A stretch of DNA of 64,000 nt from CAWKPF01 sp963851415 (GCA_963851415.1 CAWKPF010000002.1:2356001-2420000); one strand, 5' to 3'; shown: positions 34,931-43,405, counted from the first letter of the stretch. Numbers and translations are program-made. Notes: a model not told the origin generated them from the letters alone.

Positions 34931-36136
34931 ATGCCCAATTTCACCTGGAAAGGGAAGACTCGCGCCGGCCAGGCGCAAGAAGGAACCCTGCTGGCCGACA
35001 GCAAAGACGCGGCCGTCGCGGCACTCCGACGCCAGCAGATTCAGGTCACGAGCATTCGCGAGAAGGGCAAGTCGATCCCTCTCATTCCCCGATTGCCGAG
35101 GCGGGTCACCCCCAAGCAGCTCGCGATCTTCACCCGCCAGTTCTCCGTGATGCTCGACGCGGGCCTTCCTCTCGTCCAGTGTCTCGAGATCCTCGGCAAC
35201 CAGGAAGAGAATCGCACCTTCAAGGAGATCCTGATCACGGTGCGCACCGACGTCGAGCAGGGCAACTCGCTCGCCGAGGCCATGCGCAAGCACCCCAAGG
35301 CCTTCGACGATCTCTACGTCAACATGATCGCGGCCGGCGAGGCGGGCGGTATCCTCGACATCATTCTGCAGCGCCTGTCGACCTACATCGAAAAGGCCGT
35401 CAAGCTGCGCAATCAGGTCACCTCGGCGATGATGTATCCGACTTCGATCGTCGTGATTGCCTCGGGTGTCGTCTTCCTCATCTTGTGGAAGGTGATCCCG
35501 GTCTTCGCAGCGATGTTCGCCGGCCTCGGTGGCGAGCTGCCTTTCCTCACTCGAGTGGTGGTCGGAGCGAGCAACTTCCTGGGCCGCTATGCCATTTTCA
35601 TCTTCATCGGCATCGGCCTCTCGATCTGGGGAATTCGCCGATACCACAAGACGCACTCTGGCCGACGCGTTCTCGACGGACTCATCCTCAAGATTCCCGT
35701 CCTCGGCATGCTCATGATGAAGATCTCGGTGGCTCGCTTCTGCCGAACTCTCGCCACTCTGACCTCCTCCGGTGTGCCGATCCTCGACGGCCTCGAGATC
35801 ACGGCCAAGACCTCTGGCAACGCCATCATCGAAGACTCGATCATGAGTGTGCGTAAGTCGGTCGAGGAAGGTAAGACGATCAGTGAGCCGCTCTCGGAGA
35901 CCGGCATCTTCCCCGCCATGGTCTGCCAGATGATCAACGTCGGCGAACAGACGGGTGCTCTCGATCAGATGCTCTCCAAGATCGCGGACTTCTACGAGGA
36001 CGAAGTCGACACCGCCGTCGAGGGTCTCATGAAGCTCCTCGAACCGATCATGATCACCGTTCTGGGCGGCATCATCGGAACCATCGTCACCGCGATGTAT
36101 CTGCCGATGTACTCGATCCTGAACAAGATCGGCTGA
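34931..36136 (+). CDS. pilC: Type IV pilus inner-membrane platform protein PilC
   Basis: PilC is the membrane platform on which PilB and PilT act. The 401-residue protein has MPNFTWKGKTRAGQAQEG at its start and two T2SSF domains: the first with FTRQFSVMLDAGLPLVQCLE, the second with RFCRTLATLTSSGVPILDGLE. Three membrane segments are visible (about 165-190, 215-235 and the C-terminal PIMITVLGGIIGTIVTAM). The length is normal for PilC. Confidence 0.96.
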   Translation: MPNFTWKGKTRAGQAQEGTLLADSKDAAVAALRRQQIQVTSIREKGKSIPLIPRLPRRVTPKQLAIFTRQFSVMLDAGLPLVQCLEILGNQEENRTFKEILITVRTDVEQGNSLAEAMRKHPKAFDDLYVNMIAAGEAGGILDIILQRLSTYIEKAVKLRNQVTSAMMYPTSIVVIASGVVFLILWKVIPVFAAMFAGLGGELPFLTRVVVGASNFLGRYAIFIFIGIGLSIWGIRRYHKTHSGRRVLDGLILKIPVLGMLMMKISVARFCRTLATLTSSGVPILDGLEITAKTSGNAIIEDSIMSVRKSVEEGKTISEPLSETGIFPAMVCQMINVGEQTGALDQMLSKIADFYEDEVDTAVEGLMKLLEPIMITVLGGIIGTIVTAMYLPMYSILNKIG

Positions 36137-36240
36137 GGTGAATCCCGGGAGGGCGCTGGTATCCTGGCCGACGCTCCTCCGTCGTCCGGGAGCCCGTTCG
36201 CCCGGCTCCCTTCTCCACCAACGGAGCCTTCGAGGCAGCG

Positions 36241-37875
36241 ATGAAACCGCTCGCTAATCAGCTCAAGTGGATCATCGGCCTTCGGCTCGTCGTCGTGACG
36301 AGCGCAGTGCTCCTGCAGCTGCTGCTGCGGCTCTTCGCCGTCGACGTGGACCTGAGGGCGGGCTACCTCTACCTGGTGGCGGCAGGCGTCTACGTCGCCA
36401 GCTTCATCTACATGACGCTGCTCCGCCTGTTCCCCGAGCGACTGTTCGCGCAGGCGTACCTCCAGTTCATCGTCGATCTCCTGATCATCACGGGTCTGGT
36501 CAGCGTGACCGGTGGCATCTCGAGCCCCTTCTCGATGCTCTACCTGGTGATCATCTCCGTAGCCGCCGCACTGCTGCGACGGCGCGCCGGAATGGTCATC
36601 GCCCAGATCGCGTGGTTGCTCTACGCCGGACTCCTCGTCGTCCTCTACTCCCAGGACCCGAACTCCGAAACCGTTCCTCTGCTGATCTACAACCTCTTCT
36701 CCACCCTGCTCGGCTTTGCCGGGGTCGCCGTTCTCACCTCGTACCTGGCAAGAAACATCGCCCGGGCCGAAGAGGAGTTGGTGGCCGCGACGACCAGCCT
36801 CGAGGAGCTCGAGGTGATGCACCGCGACGTGATCGAGTCGATCGCGTCCGGGATCATCACCACCGACCTCGAAGGGCGAATCGTGAGCATCAATCGTGCG
36901 GGAAGGGAGATTCTCGATCGCTCGGAGGGGGACCTTCTCGGATCTGCCGTGTACAAGACCGGCCTCATGACGCAGGAGCAGTGGAGCCAGCTGTCCACAG
37001 CCAGCTCGATCCCGGAGCGCGTCCGGGACGAAGGCGAAGTCCGGCGAGGAGGTGAGGTCCTGTATGTCGGCTTCTCGGTCAATGACCTCAGTGACGCGGA
37101 CGGAGAGCGGCGCGGCTACATCATCATCTTCCAGGACCTCACCGACTGGAGAAAGCTCCAGGAGGAAGTCCAGCTCAAGGACCGAATGGCCGCCGTCGGC
37201 GAGCTGGCTGCAGGAATCGCCCACGAGATCGGGAACCCACTGGCAGCGATCTCGGGATCGGTACAGATGCTCTCCCACTCGGCGAGTCCCGAGGGGTCGA
37301 CCGAGAAGCTTCTGGGCATCATTCTGCAGGAGAGTCGACGGCTCGACCGCACGATCAAGAGCTTCCTACGCTTCGCCCGTCCGCGCGAACGAACGGCGAT
37401 CGAGTTCGACATCGCCCAGCTCCTGGCCGAGAACCTCACCCTCCTCCGAAACAGCGAAGAGGTGCTGACCGGACACCTGATCGAGCTCGACCTCGACCCG
37501 CCGTCGGCACTTCTCCAGGGCGACCCCGACCAGATCAGTCAGATCTTCTGGAATGTGACCCGCAATGCCTTGCGCGCCATGCCCGAAGGCGGCACGTTGC
37601 GCATCGGGGGGCGTATGGCTCAAGACAGCTACCTCATTCGATTTGCCGACACCGGGCGGGGAATGTCCGAGCGCGAACGAGCCAACCTGTTTCACCCGTA
37701 CCACACCTTCTTCGACGGCGGCGTCGGAATCGGAATGGCGATCGTCTATCGAATCGTCGAGGAGCACGGCGGCCGTATCTCCGTCCACAGCGCCCCCGAC
37801 GCCGGAACCATCGTGGAAGTCCGCCTCCCGGTTTCTCGAGCCCAGGCCATTCCGTCCATCGAGGCCACCGCATGA
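36241..37875 (+). CDS. pilS: Sensor histidine kinase PilS
   Basis: The 544-residue kinase has six N-terminal membrane segments (residues about 10-180), a PAS domain near 190-300 (MHRDVIESIASGIITTD), the H-box AAGIAHEIGNPLAAISG near 320-336, the N-box NVTRNALRAMPEGG and the G1 box FADTGRGMS. It should autophosphorylate on the H-box histidine and pass phosphate to PilR. In relatives PilS senses pilin level in the membrane. The stop overlaps the pilR start by 4 bp. Confidence 0.92.
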   Translation: MKPLANQLKWIIGLRLVVVTSAVLLQLLLRLFAVDVDLRAGYLYLVAAGVYVASFIYMTLLRLFPERLFAQAYLQFIVDLLIITGLVSVTGGISSPFSMLYLVIISVAAALLRRRAGMVIAQIAWLLYAGLLVVLYSQDPNSETVPLLIYNLFSTLLGFAGVAVLTSYLARNIARAEEELVAATTSLEELEVMHRDVIESIASGIITTDLEGRIVSINRAGREILDRSEGDLLGSAVYKTGLMTQEQWSQLSTASSIPERVRDEGEVRRGGEVLYVGFSVNDLSDADGERRGYIIIFQDLTDWRKLQEEVQLKDRMAAVGELAAGIAHEIGNPLAAISGSVQMLSHSASPEGSTEKLLGIILQESRRLDRTIKSFLRFARPRERTAIEFDIAQLLAENLTLLRNSEEVLTGHLIELDLDPPSALLQGDPDQISQIFWNVTRNALRAMPEGGTLRIGGRMAQDSYLIRFADTGRGMSERERANLFHPYHTFFDGGVGIGMAIVYRIVEEHGGRISVHSAPDAGTIVEVRLPVSRAQAIPSIEATA

Positions 37876-39356
37876 GTGCACACATTCTTGTCATTGACGA
37901 CGAGGCCAGCCTTCTGGAGTTCATCCGTCTCCTGTTCGAGGAACAGGGCTACCGGGTGACGACAGCGAACTCGGTCACGGACGCTCGAGCGAAGCTGGCT
38001 GGCGAGAGTTATGACCTGGTTCTCTGCGACATCATGATGCCCGACGGCAGTGGACTCGATCTCCTCCGTGAGATCAAGGATGTGGCGCATCGCACATCGG
38101 TCATCATGATGACCGCGTACACCTCGACGAAGTCGGCCATCGAAGCGATGAAGCTCGGCGCCTACGACTACGTCTCCAAGCCCTTCGACGTCGACGAGAT
38201 GAAGGTGCTGGTCGAGAAGGCGCTGGAGAAGACCGAGCTCGTCGACGAAAACGTCTACCTCCGCCGCGAGCTTCAGCAGAAGTACACCTTCTCCAACATC
38301 ATCGGAAGAAGCCGCAAGATGCAGGCCATCTTCTCCCTGATCGAGAAGGTCGCTCGGACCAACTCCACCATCCTGATTCACGGAGAAAGCGGCACCGGCA
38401 AGGAGCTCATCGCTCGTGCCGTTCACTTCAACAGCCCACGCGCCAAACGTCGCTTCCTGTCGATCAACTGCGGCGCGCTGCCGGAGAACCTGCTCGAGAG
38501 CGAGTTGTTCGGCCACGAGCGCGGTGCATTCACGGGTGCCGTTCGCGAGAAGAAGGGACTCTTCCAGGAGGCCGACGGTGGAACGCTGTTCCTCGACGAG
38601 ATCGGGGAAATGAGTCCGACCATGCAGGTCAAGCTCCTGCGCGCTCTACAGGACAAGACCGTTCGCAAGGTCGGAGGGAATCGCGAAGAGCGCGTCGACG
38701 TGCGCATCATCGCTGCGACCAATCGCGATCTTCTCGAAGCGATTTCGCAGAACGAGTTCCGAGAGGACTTGTTCTATCGCATCAACGTGATCCCGATCCA
38801 GCTTCCGCCGCTTCGCGAACGGCGAGAGGACATTCCGCTCCTCATCGACCATTTCGCCGCCCAGTACAGCGCCGAGATGCACGGGTCCGATCCCCCGGGT
38901 GAGAACCGGGCGCCGGCACCCCGCTTTTCCCACGACGCCATGCGCTCCCTGGAGAACTACGATTGGCCCGGCAACGTGCGTGAGCTGGAGAATCTGGTGG
39001 AGCGCTCGATCGCCCTCTCTTCGTCCGAAGTGCTGGAGAACGCGGATCTACCGGGGCATCTGCAGGGAGTCGAGGCCGGAACTCCGGACGGCATCTCCCT
39101 GCCGACCGACGGACTCGACCTCGAGCAGTACCTCGAAGGCATCCGATCGCATCTCATGTCCGAGGCCCTCGAGCGCACGAACTGGGTCCAGACCCAAGCG
39201 GCTGAGTTGCTGGGAATGAGCTTTCGCTCGTTCCGCTACTACGCCAAGAAGGCCGGGCTCACCGGGCGCAAGGAGAAGGCCGACGGAAACGGCCAGGAGG
39301 GCGACACCGACCCGGCGAACAACGGCGAGAACGAAAGGGCCGTGAGCGGCGGCTAG
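37872..39356 (+). CDS. pilR: Sigma54-dependent response regulator PilR (NtrC family)
   Basis: The 494-residue regulator has a receiver domain with DLVLCDIMMPDGSG (phospho-Asp near 53), an AAA+ domain with Walker A HGESGTGKELIARA, the sigma54-contact loop GAFTGA (in ERGAFTGAVREKKG), GTLFLDEIGEM, and a C-terminal Fis-type helix-turn-helix TQAAELLGMSFRSFRYYAKK. It should turn on a sigma54 promoter, likely that of pilA, which is not in this window. The tail is Asn/Glu-rich. Confidence 0.93.
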   Translation: MSAHILVIDDEASLLEFIRLLFEEQGYRVTTANSVTDARAKLAGESYDLVLCDIMMPDGSGLDLLREIKDVAHRTSVIMMTAYTSTKSAIEAMKLGAYDYVSKPFDVDEMKVLVEKALEKTELVDENVYLRRELQQKYTFSNIIGRSRKMQAIFSLIEKVARTNSTILIHGESGTGKELIARAVHFNSPRAKRRFLSINCGALPENLLESELFGHERGAFTGAVREKKGLFQEADGGTLFLDEIGEMSPTMQVKLLRALQDKTVRKVGGNREERVDVRIIAATNRDLLEAISQNEFREDLFYRINVIPIQLPPLRERREDIPLLIDHFAAQYSAEMHGSDPPGENRAPAPRFSHDAMRSLENYDWPGNVRELENLVERSIALSSSEVLENADLPGHLQGVEAGTPDGISLPTDGLDLEQYLEGIRSHLMSEALERTNWVQTQAAELLGMSFRSFRYYAKKAGLTGRKEKADGNGQEGDTDPANNGENERAVSGG

Positions 39357-39382
39357 TGCCCCACGGTCCGCGATTCCGGTGG

Positions 39383-39751
39383 CTACTCGGACTTCTTGCT
39401 CTCTGAGGACTTCGACGGAGAGCTCGTGTCCTTGCTGCTCGAGTCTTTACTAGTCGAGTCCTTGCTGCTCGAGTCCTTACTGCTCGAGTCCTTGCTGTCG
39501 CTCTCCTTCTTGGAGCTCTTGCTGTCGCCGCTCGAGCTCTCCGCGCTCTTTCCCTTGTCTTTGTCCTTGCGTGCATAGTCGGTCACGTACCAGCCCGATC
39601 CCTTGAACTGAAACGCCGGTGCCGAGAGCTGCTTCTCCAGTCTCCGACGAGCGCCGCACTGCGGGCACTTGCGCGGCGGAGGGTCGTTCACACCGTGGAT
39701 GACCTCCACGATGGATTCACAGGCGGGACAACGGTATTCGTACGTCGGCAT
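39383..39751 (-). CDS. FmdB-type zinc-ribbon protein with Ser/Lys/Asp repeat tail
   Basis: The 122-residue protein starts MPTYEYRCPACESIVEV and has a second CPQCGARRRL, a two-CxxC zinc ribbon of the FmdB/CxxC_CxxC_SSSS family. After the FKGSGWYVTDYARK block the chain is Lys/Ser/Asp only, with SKDSS-type units. The zinc-ribbon function is not well known. The start at 39751 is the family start; the in-frame ATG at 39916 would add 55 residues. The tail comes from a 15-bp tandem repeat. Confidence 0.88.
   Translation of the reverse strand: MPTYEYRCPACESIVEVIHGVNDPPPRKCPQCGARRRLEKQLSAPAFQFKGSGWYVTDYARKDKDKGKSAESSSGDSKSSKKESDSKDSSSKDSSSKDSTSKDSSSKDTSSPSKSSESKKSE
39428..39502. repeat. 15-bp tandem repeat in the FmdB-like gene
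   Basis: About five imperfect copies of GTCCTTGCTGCTCGA stand head to tail at 39428, 39443, 39458, 39473 and 39488. On the minus strand each encodes a unit of the SKDSS type. Copies differ at one to five bases. Such a block may vary in length between strains. Confidence 0.85.
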
Positions 39752-39912
39752 GGCCGGTTTGCTCCTTGTGATCGTCGCCTCTGGAGCTCTCCTCGAGGAA
39801 AGGCTCCGGGCTGAAAAATGCATCTCTGCGAGTGAATGGGAGGGTCGGGATTCCGCGCGGCGAGGCGTCAAACGGCACGCAGGCCCCCTGAGCCCTGGAT
39901 CGACGGAGGCAC

Positions 39913-40791
39913 TCAATCGGTGAAGCGGTCGCCGTCGGTCTTGATCTGGATTCGGAGTCCGGTCTGCCGTCCTGTCTCCCCGACCGAGGCACCCTGCTCA
40001 CTCGCTGCGAGGCTGTCTAGATGCTCCTGCGTCGGCTCGATGTTGACCAGTTGCAAGACCGAGAATCCATACAGCAACCGAACCCCGTTCTCCAGGCCAA
40101 GGCTACTCGAACTACAGAGCTCTTCGAGTGAGGTCTCCTCGTCGATTTCCTTGAGCAGGGAGATCTCCTCTTCTCTCAGCGCCAGATCGATCAGATCGAT
40201 CGGCTCGTACTGCTTCTCCACCTTCGAAGAAGACCCCAGCAGCTCGAGCAGCTCCTGTGGCAGCGGATAATACCGGGCTCCTTCCTTGATCGCATAGCGA
40301 ATCGGGATCGCCAGTCCCTCCTCGGCCCGGTCGCCCACGTTTCTCTCTCCAGGCTCACCGATACTGAAGGTGACGGTGCCTCGACTCCACCCGAAGAGGC
40401 TCCAGACGATCCGCTCGATCTGGTCTCGCCGGGCCTCGGAGAACTCGGCCGCGGTCATCAATCCCTCCTCGATCAGGAGGGGACCGAGAGAGCCTTCCCC
40501 GCGTCGCGAGCGACGGACCCGGCGCAGCTGCTCGCCGCCAACCAATCCGCATCGCATCAGGTGAGCGCTCAGCGAGTCCTCGGGGCTCGATGAAGTGGCA
40601 TGAACGATCTGACCGTCTCTCAGGTAGATTCGCTTGACCACATCGTCACAGATCGCCTCGAGCACCCCAGGCACTCCGAAGCGATCGATCGTGTTCAGCA
40701 TTTCGGGCAGCGGCCGTTCCGCGAGCTCGCCCCGATAGTGGTATCGCTCCAAGAAACCCTCCGCCCAGGCTCGGGCCGTTGCTCCCTCCAT
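39913..40791 (-). CDS. DUF4388-type protein
   Basis: The 292-residue protein begins MEGATARAWAEGFLERY. It has the DUF4388 pattern twice over: ICDDVVKRIYLRDGQIVHATSS, LGPLLIEEGLMTAAEFSEARR, and a helix-turn-helix-like IDLIDLALREEEISLLKEID near the C-terminus. Such proteins (PATAN-like) occur near gliding and pilus genes in several phyla; the biochemical role is unknown. The start at 40791 is the best; the ATG at 40863 is also in frame. A 160-bp gap separates it from fmdB with no visible gene. Confidence 0.78.
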   Translation of the reverse strand: MEGATARAWAEGFLERYHYRGELAERPLPEMLNTIDRFGVPGVLEAICDDVVKRIYLRDGQIVHATSSSPEDSLSAHLMRCGLVGGEQLRRVRRSRRGEGSLGPLLIEEGLMTAAEFSEARRDQIERIVWSLFGWSRGTVTFSIGEPGERNVGDRAEEGLAIPIRYAIKEGARYYPLPQELLELLGSSSKVEKQYEPIDLIDLALREEEISLLKEIDEETSLEELCSSSSLGLENGVRLLYGFSVLQLVNIEPTQEHLDSLAASEQGASVGETGRQTGLRIQIKTDGDRFTD

Positions 40792-40946
40792 CGGCCGGAG
40801 GGCGAGGGACCCGGAGAGAGCACGATGAGAGAAAGGACACGACTCAGGAGGGCTTCCATCCACCGAAGGCCGGGAAGTCCTCCTTCGAATGCCCAGCGCG
40901 CAATTCTATCGCAACTGTACGGGCGCGACGGGGTAGCATCTGGCCA

Positions 40947-42173
40947 ATGATCAGCCCGGAAACAGCGTGGGAGGCTCTCGAGCCTCAGCTCGAGCCTCTC
41001 GAGAGCGAACAGGTGCGGCGCTCAGAGGCTGCAGGCCGCGTGCTGACGGCTCCCCTCCGGGCCACGTTGGATGTCCCGGCGGCAGACCTCTCGGCCATGG
41101 ACGGCTACGCGGTCGGTCCTCGGATCGAAGTCGGTTCGCGACTCGAGGTGGCCGGCATCGTCGCGGCAGGGGATCCTCCCGGAGCCCAGCTGGAGGCCGG
41201 CAAGGCGCTGCGCATCATGACCGGAGCCCCGACGCCCACGGGTACCGATCGAATCGTGCCGATCGAGCTCACCGACGGCGGGCGCGACCGCGTGACCCTG
41301 CGAGAGGTCCCGCCGAGCGAAGCACACATCCGACGACGCGGCGAGATCGTGCGTGTCGGCGAGACCCTTTTCGAGGCAGACACCCTGCTGACCCACGGAG
41401 CTCTCGGTGTGTTGGCCACGCACGGACTCGACCGCGTTCCGGTCTACCGCCGTCCCACCGTGGCGATCCTCACCACCGGCGACGAGGTGGTGCCTCCCGA
41501 AACCGTCCCGGGCCCCGGTCAACTGCGCGATTCGCACGGAGATTTCCTCGCCAGTGCAGCAGCCGGACTGAGCCACGTCGAGCGCCTCGGCATCGCGCCT
41601 GACGAGCCTGGGGCGCTCACCCAACTGGTCGAGCGTGGCCTGCGCTCGGACGTGCTCCTTCTGACCGGTGGAGTCTCGATGGGCGAGTTCGATCTGGTCG
41701 AGGACGTGCTGGAGGCGCTCGGCTGCGAGCTTCTCTTCGACGCAGTGGCCATCCAACCGGGAAAGCCACTGGTCGCCGCCAGGCACGACGGCGGCCTCGT
41801 CTTCGGCCTGCCGGGCAACCCGGCCTCGGCAATGGTCACCTACTGGCTCTTCGTCCGACCGACTCTGCATCGACTGCAGGGCATCCCCGATCGGTTCTGG
41901 GGCGATGCCCTCAACGGCGTGCTCGCCGCTGCCTGCGTCGGTGCGAAGGGACGGGACCGCTTCCTGCCCGCCCAGGTCGGCTTCACGAATGGCGAGATTC
42001 GGGTCCACCCGAGACCCCCTGCCGGGTCCCACGATCTCGGCGCCTACGGAGCCGGCACGGCATTGCTGCGAGTCCCCGCCGGCTCGGCGCCCGCCGAGGC
42101 CTCGGCGCCCTGCCAGATCCTTCCGCTCGGAGAGTGGCGTCCCACGGTTCACTCCACGGAGACTCAGCGATGA
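40947..42173 (+). CDS. moeA: Molybdopterin molybdenumtransferase MoeA
   Basis: MoeA inserts molybdate into adenylated molybdopterin to make the molybdenum cofactor. The 408-residue protein shows DLSAMDGYAVG (residues about 46-56), MTGAPTPTGTDRIVP, AILTTGDEVVPPE, LLTGGVSMGEFDLVED and FGLPGNPASAMVTYW, and a C-terminal domain IV. The start at 40947 is the family start (MISPETAWEALEP). The presence of modABC elsewhere in the window fits a molybdenum user. The stop overlaps the next gene in ATGA. Confidence 0.94.
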   Translation: MISPETAWEALEPQLEPLESEQVRRSEAAGRVLTAPLRATLDVPAADLSAMDGYAVGPRIEVGSRLEVAGIVAAGDPPGAQLEAGKALRIMTGAPTPTGTDRIVPIELTDGGRDRVTLREVPPSEAHIRRRGEIVRVGETLFEADTLLTHGALGVLATHGLDRVPVYRRPTVAILTTGDEVVPPETVPGPGQLRDSHGDFLASAAAGLSHVERLGIAPDEPGALTQLVERGLRSDVLLLTGGVSMGEFDLVEDVLEALGCELLFDAVAIQPGKPLVAARHDGGLVFGLPGNPASAMVTYWLFVRPTLHRLQGIPDRFWGDALNGVLAAACVGAKGRDRFLPAQVGFTNGEIRVHPRPPAGSHDLGAYGAGTALLRVPAGSAPAEASAPCQILPLGEWRPTVHSTETQR

Positions 42174-42568
42174 CCTTCGACCCCGACCTCGACGTCGAGC
42201 GCTACATCAGTCTCGCGACCTATCGAAAGAGCGGCAAGGAGGTCGCCACGCCCGTCTGGTTCGCCCAGGACGGGAATCGCCTGTTGGTCGTCACCGGCGG
42301 GGACTCGGGCAAGGTGAAGCGACTGCGCAACTCGAGTCGCTCTCGCATTGCCGTGTGTGACCTGCGAGGCAAGATCCTGGGAAAGTGGATGCCGACCGAT
42401 ACCCGCATCGTCACAGACGAGAGGGAGATCGCCACCGCACTGCGTTTGCTGCGGGGCAAGTACGGCGTCCAGTTCAAGATCCTGGACCTCTCGGCCTGGT
42501 TCGGGAGACGGCTCGACCAGCGGGTCTTTCTCGAGATCCGCCCTGGCGCGGAGGGCGGTTCGGGGTAA
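42170..42568 (+). CDS. PPOX-class flavin/F420-dependent protein
   Basis: The 132-residue protein has the split-barrel fold of pyridoxamine-phosphate-oxidase-like proteins: ATYRKSGKEVATPVWFAQDG near residues 17-36, VVTGGDSGKVKRLRNSSR and a C-terminal VFLEIRP. Related proteins (PPOX class F420-dependent family) bind FMN or F420; the substrate is unknown. The ATG overlaps the moeA stop. The stop (42566-42568) lies 14 bp upstream of the tRNA-Sec, so the tRNA could be read from this transcript. Confidence 0.85.
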   Translation: MTFDPDLDVERYISLATYRKSGKEVATPVWFAQDGNRLLVVTGGDSGKVKRLRNSSRSRIAVCDLRGKILGKWMPTDTRIVTDEREIATALRLLRGKYGVQFKILDLSAWFGRRLDQRVFLEIRPGAEGGSG

Positions 42569-42582
42569 CATGCTTCGCCTGC

Positions 42583-42682
42583 GGAAGCGCTCGGGGGCTG
42601 GTGCCTCCTGCGGTCTTCAAAACCGTTTTGTCGTATGGGATGCCATGCGATGGGTGGGTTCGATTCCCATGCGCTTCCGCCA
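42583..42682 (+). tRNA. selC: tRNA-Sec (selenocysteine, anticodon UCA)
   Basis: The 100-nt tRNA has an 8-bp acceptor stem GGAAGCGC/GCGCTTCC (42583-42590 and 42671-42678), discriminator G and encoded CCA. A 6-bp D stem GGGGGC/GCCTCC, anticodon stem GCGGT/ACCGT with loop CTTCAAA and anticodon TCA at 42617-42619, a variable arm of 9 bp (GTCGTATGG/CCATGCGAT, loop GATG) and a T arm with loop TTCGATT follow. The 8-bp acceptor, UCA anticodon and long variable arm are specific to bacterial tRNA-Sec. The genome therefore decodes some UGA codons as selenocysteine. selA, selB and selD are not in the window. Confidence 0.96.
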
Positions 42683-42706
42683 CTTCCCCCGCCTTCGGCG
42701 GGGAAG
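42683..42706 (+). terminator. GC-rich hairpin directly after tRNA-Sec
   Basis: The bases after the CCA form a stem of 10 bp with one bulged C (CTTCCCCCGCC/GGCGGGGAAG, loop TTC). It is placed as a terminator or 3'-processing barrier for the tRNA, but no T-run follows. Confidence 0.45.
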
Positions 42707-42733
42707 GGCGAAGCGCTTGGGTCTCGGTGGTCG

Positions 42734-42763
42734 CACTGTCCTTCCCTGAAGGGAAGGGCAGTG
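42734..42763. repeat. 13-bp stem hairpin, REP-like
   Basis: CACTGTCCTTCCC, loop TGAA, GGGAAGGGCAGTG form a 13-bp stem with one G-U pair. It lies between tRNA-Sec and the regulator and could end transcription or protect RNA on either strand. Confidence 0.6.
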
Positions 42764-42802
42764 CTCTGCAACGATTCCCATGCCGTGCCCTGGCGAACGT
42801 TG

Positions 42803-42869
42803 GAGCTCGCGCCTTGCGGCGCATCGCGCTAGTGAGGGGGCTCGCGCTTTTCGCGCATCGCGGAAGAGA
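42803..42869. repeat. 67-bp direct repeat, copy 1
   Basis: This block is identical to 42885-42951, starting 82 bp later. Each copy begins GAGCTCGCGCCTTGCGG, ends CGCATCGCGGAAGAGA and itself holds GC-rich inverted segments. There is no open frame of note. It may be a recent local duplication or a REP/BIME-type element. Confidence 0.9.
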
Positions 42870-42884
42870 TGGATGTGCATGCAC

Positions 42885-42951
42885 GAGCTCGCGCCTTGCG
42901 GCGCATCGCGCTAGTGAGGGGGCTCGCGCTTTTCGCGCATCGCGGAAGAGA
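42885..42951. repeat. 67-bp direct repeat, copy 2
   Basis: This is the second perfect copy, 15 bp after copy 1 and ending 16 bp before the stop of the convergent regulator gene at 42967. The spacer between the copies is TGGATGTGCATGCAC. Confidence 0.9.
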
Positions 42952-42966
42952 GCGTCGGGGAAGCGC

Positions 42967-43245
42967 TCAACCGGTCTGTATGAGCTTTAGGAGCTGGCCC
43001 ACCTGGGCATGCTGCTCGAGAGGGTGCCGAAGGGGCACCCGGGGGTTGATCTCGTAGTGGTTCTTGCGTCCGACACGCGTCCGATCGAGCACGCCCTCTT
43101 CGACCAGCTCGGCGACGATTCGGTGCGCTGCGCGCTCGGTGATTCCTACTCGTTCCGCGACCTCACGAAGCGTCAGGTCGGGATCCTGCGCGAGACAGAG
43201 CAGGACGTGTGCATGGTTCGTCAGAAAGGTCCAGGTGCCTTGCAT
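42967..43245 (-). CDS. Small winged-helix transcriptional regulator
   Basis: The 92-residue protein is a single winged helix-turn-helix of the MarR/ArsR kind: DLTLREVAERVGITERAAHRIVAELVEEG is the core (helix 2-turn-recognition helix near residues 23-51), followed by the wing LDRTRVGRKNHYEINP. It has no sensor domain and no cysteine pairs for metals. It is divergent from the SulP gene, so it may control that gene and itself. Confidence 0.82.
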   Translation of the reverse strand: MQGTWTFLTNHAHVLLCLAQDPDLTLREVAERVGITERAAHRIVAELVEEGVLDRTRVGRKNHYEINPRVPLRHPLEQHAQVGQLLKLIQTG

Positions 43246-43303
43246 CTCCCTGATCGTAGCAGTTCAAGAAAACTAATACACGAAATGTAAAAGTGGACTG
43301 AGA

Positions 43304-43313
43304 ATTCATGAAT
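43304..43313. promoter_or_regulatory. Candidate operator between regulator and SulP
   Basis: ATTCATGAAT is a perfect 10-bp palindrome within an AT-rich stretch (43255-43325) between the divergent regulator and transporter genes. It is a plausible dimer site for the winged-helix protein. Evidence is position and symmetry only. Confidence 0.3.
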
Positions 43314-43405
43314 CGACTACCATTGTCGCTCCTGCCGTCGGGCTCGGATCAGCGAACCTTCCTTCGAGCCCCGCCGTGCATCGCTTCATGAGGAGGACCC
43401 TTTCC

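Noticed and set aside
33890..35656. Long minus-strand open frame of 588 codons across pilT and pilC
   Set aside because: It is antisense to two clear pilus genes and its translation shows no domain; it is a by-product of codon bias.
39428..39502. Short regular repeats as a CRISPR array
   Set aside because: The 15-bp units are head to tail without spacers and code for a Ser/Lys/Asp tail.
42661..42783. 12-bp CGATTCCCATGC repeat at the tRNA-Sec end and at 42772 as attachment sites of an integrated element
   Set aside because: The match is short, only about 110 bp lie between the copies, and there is no integrase gene.
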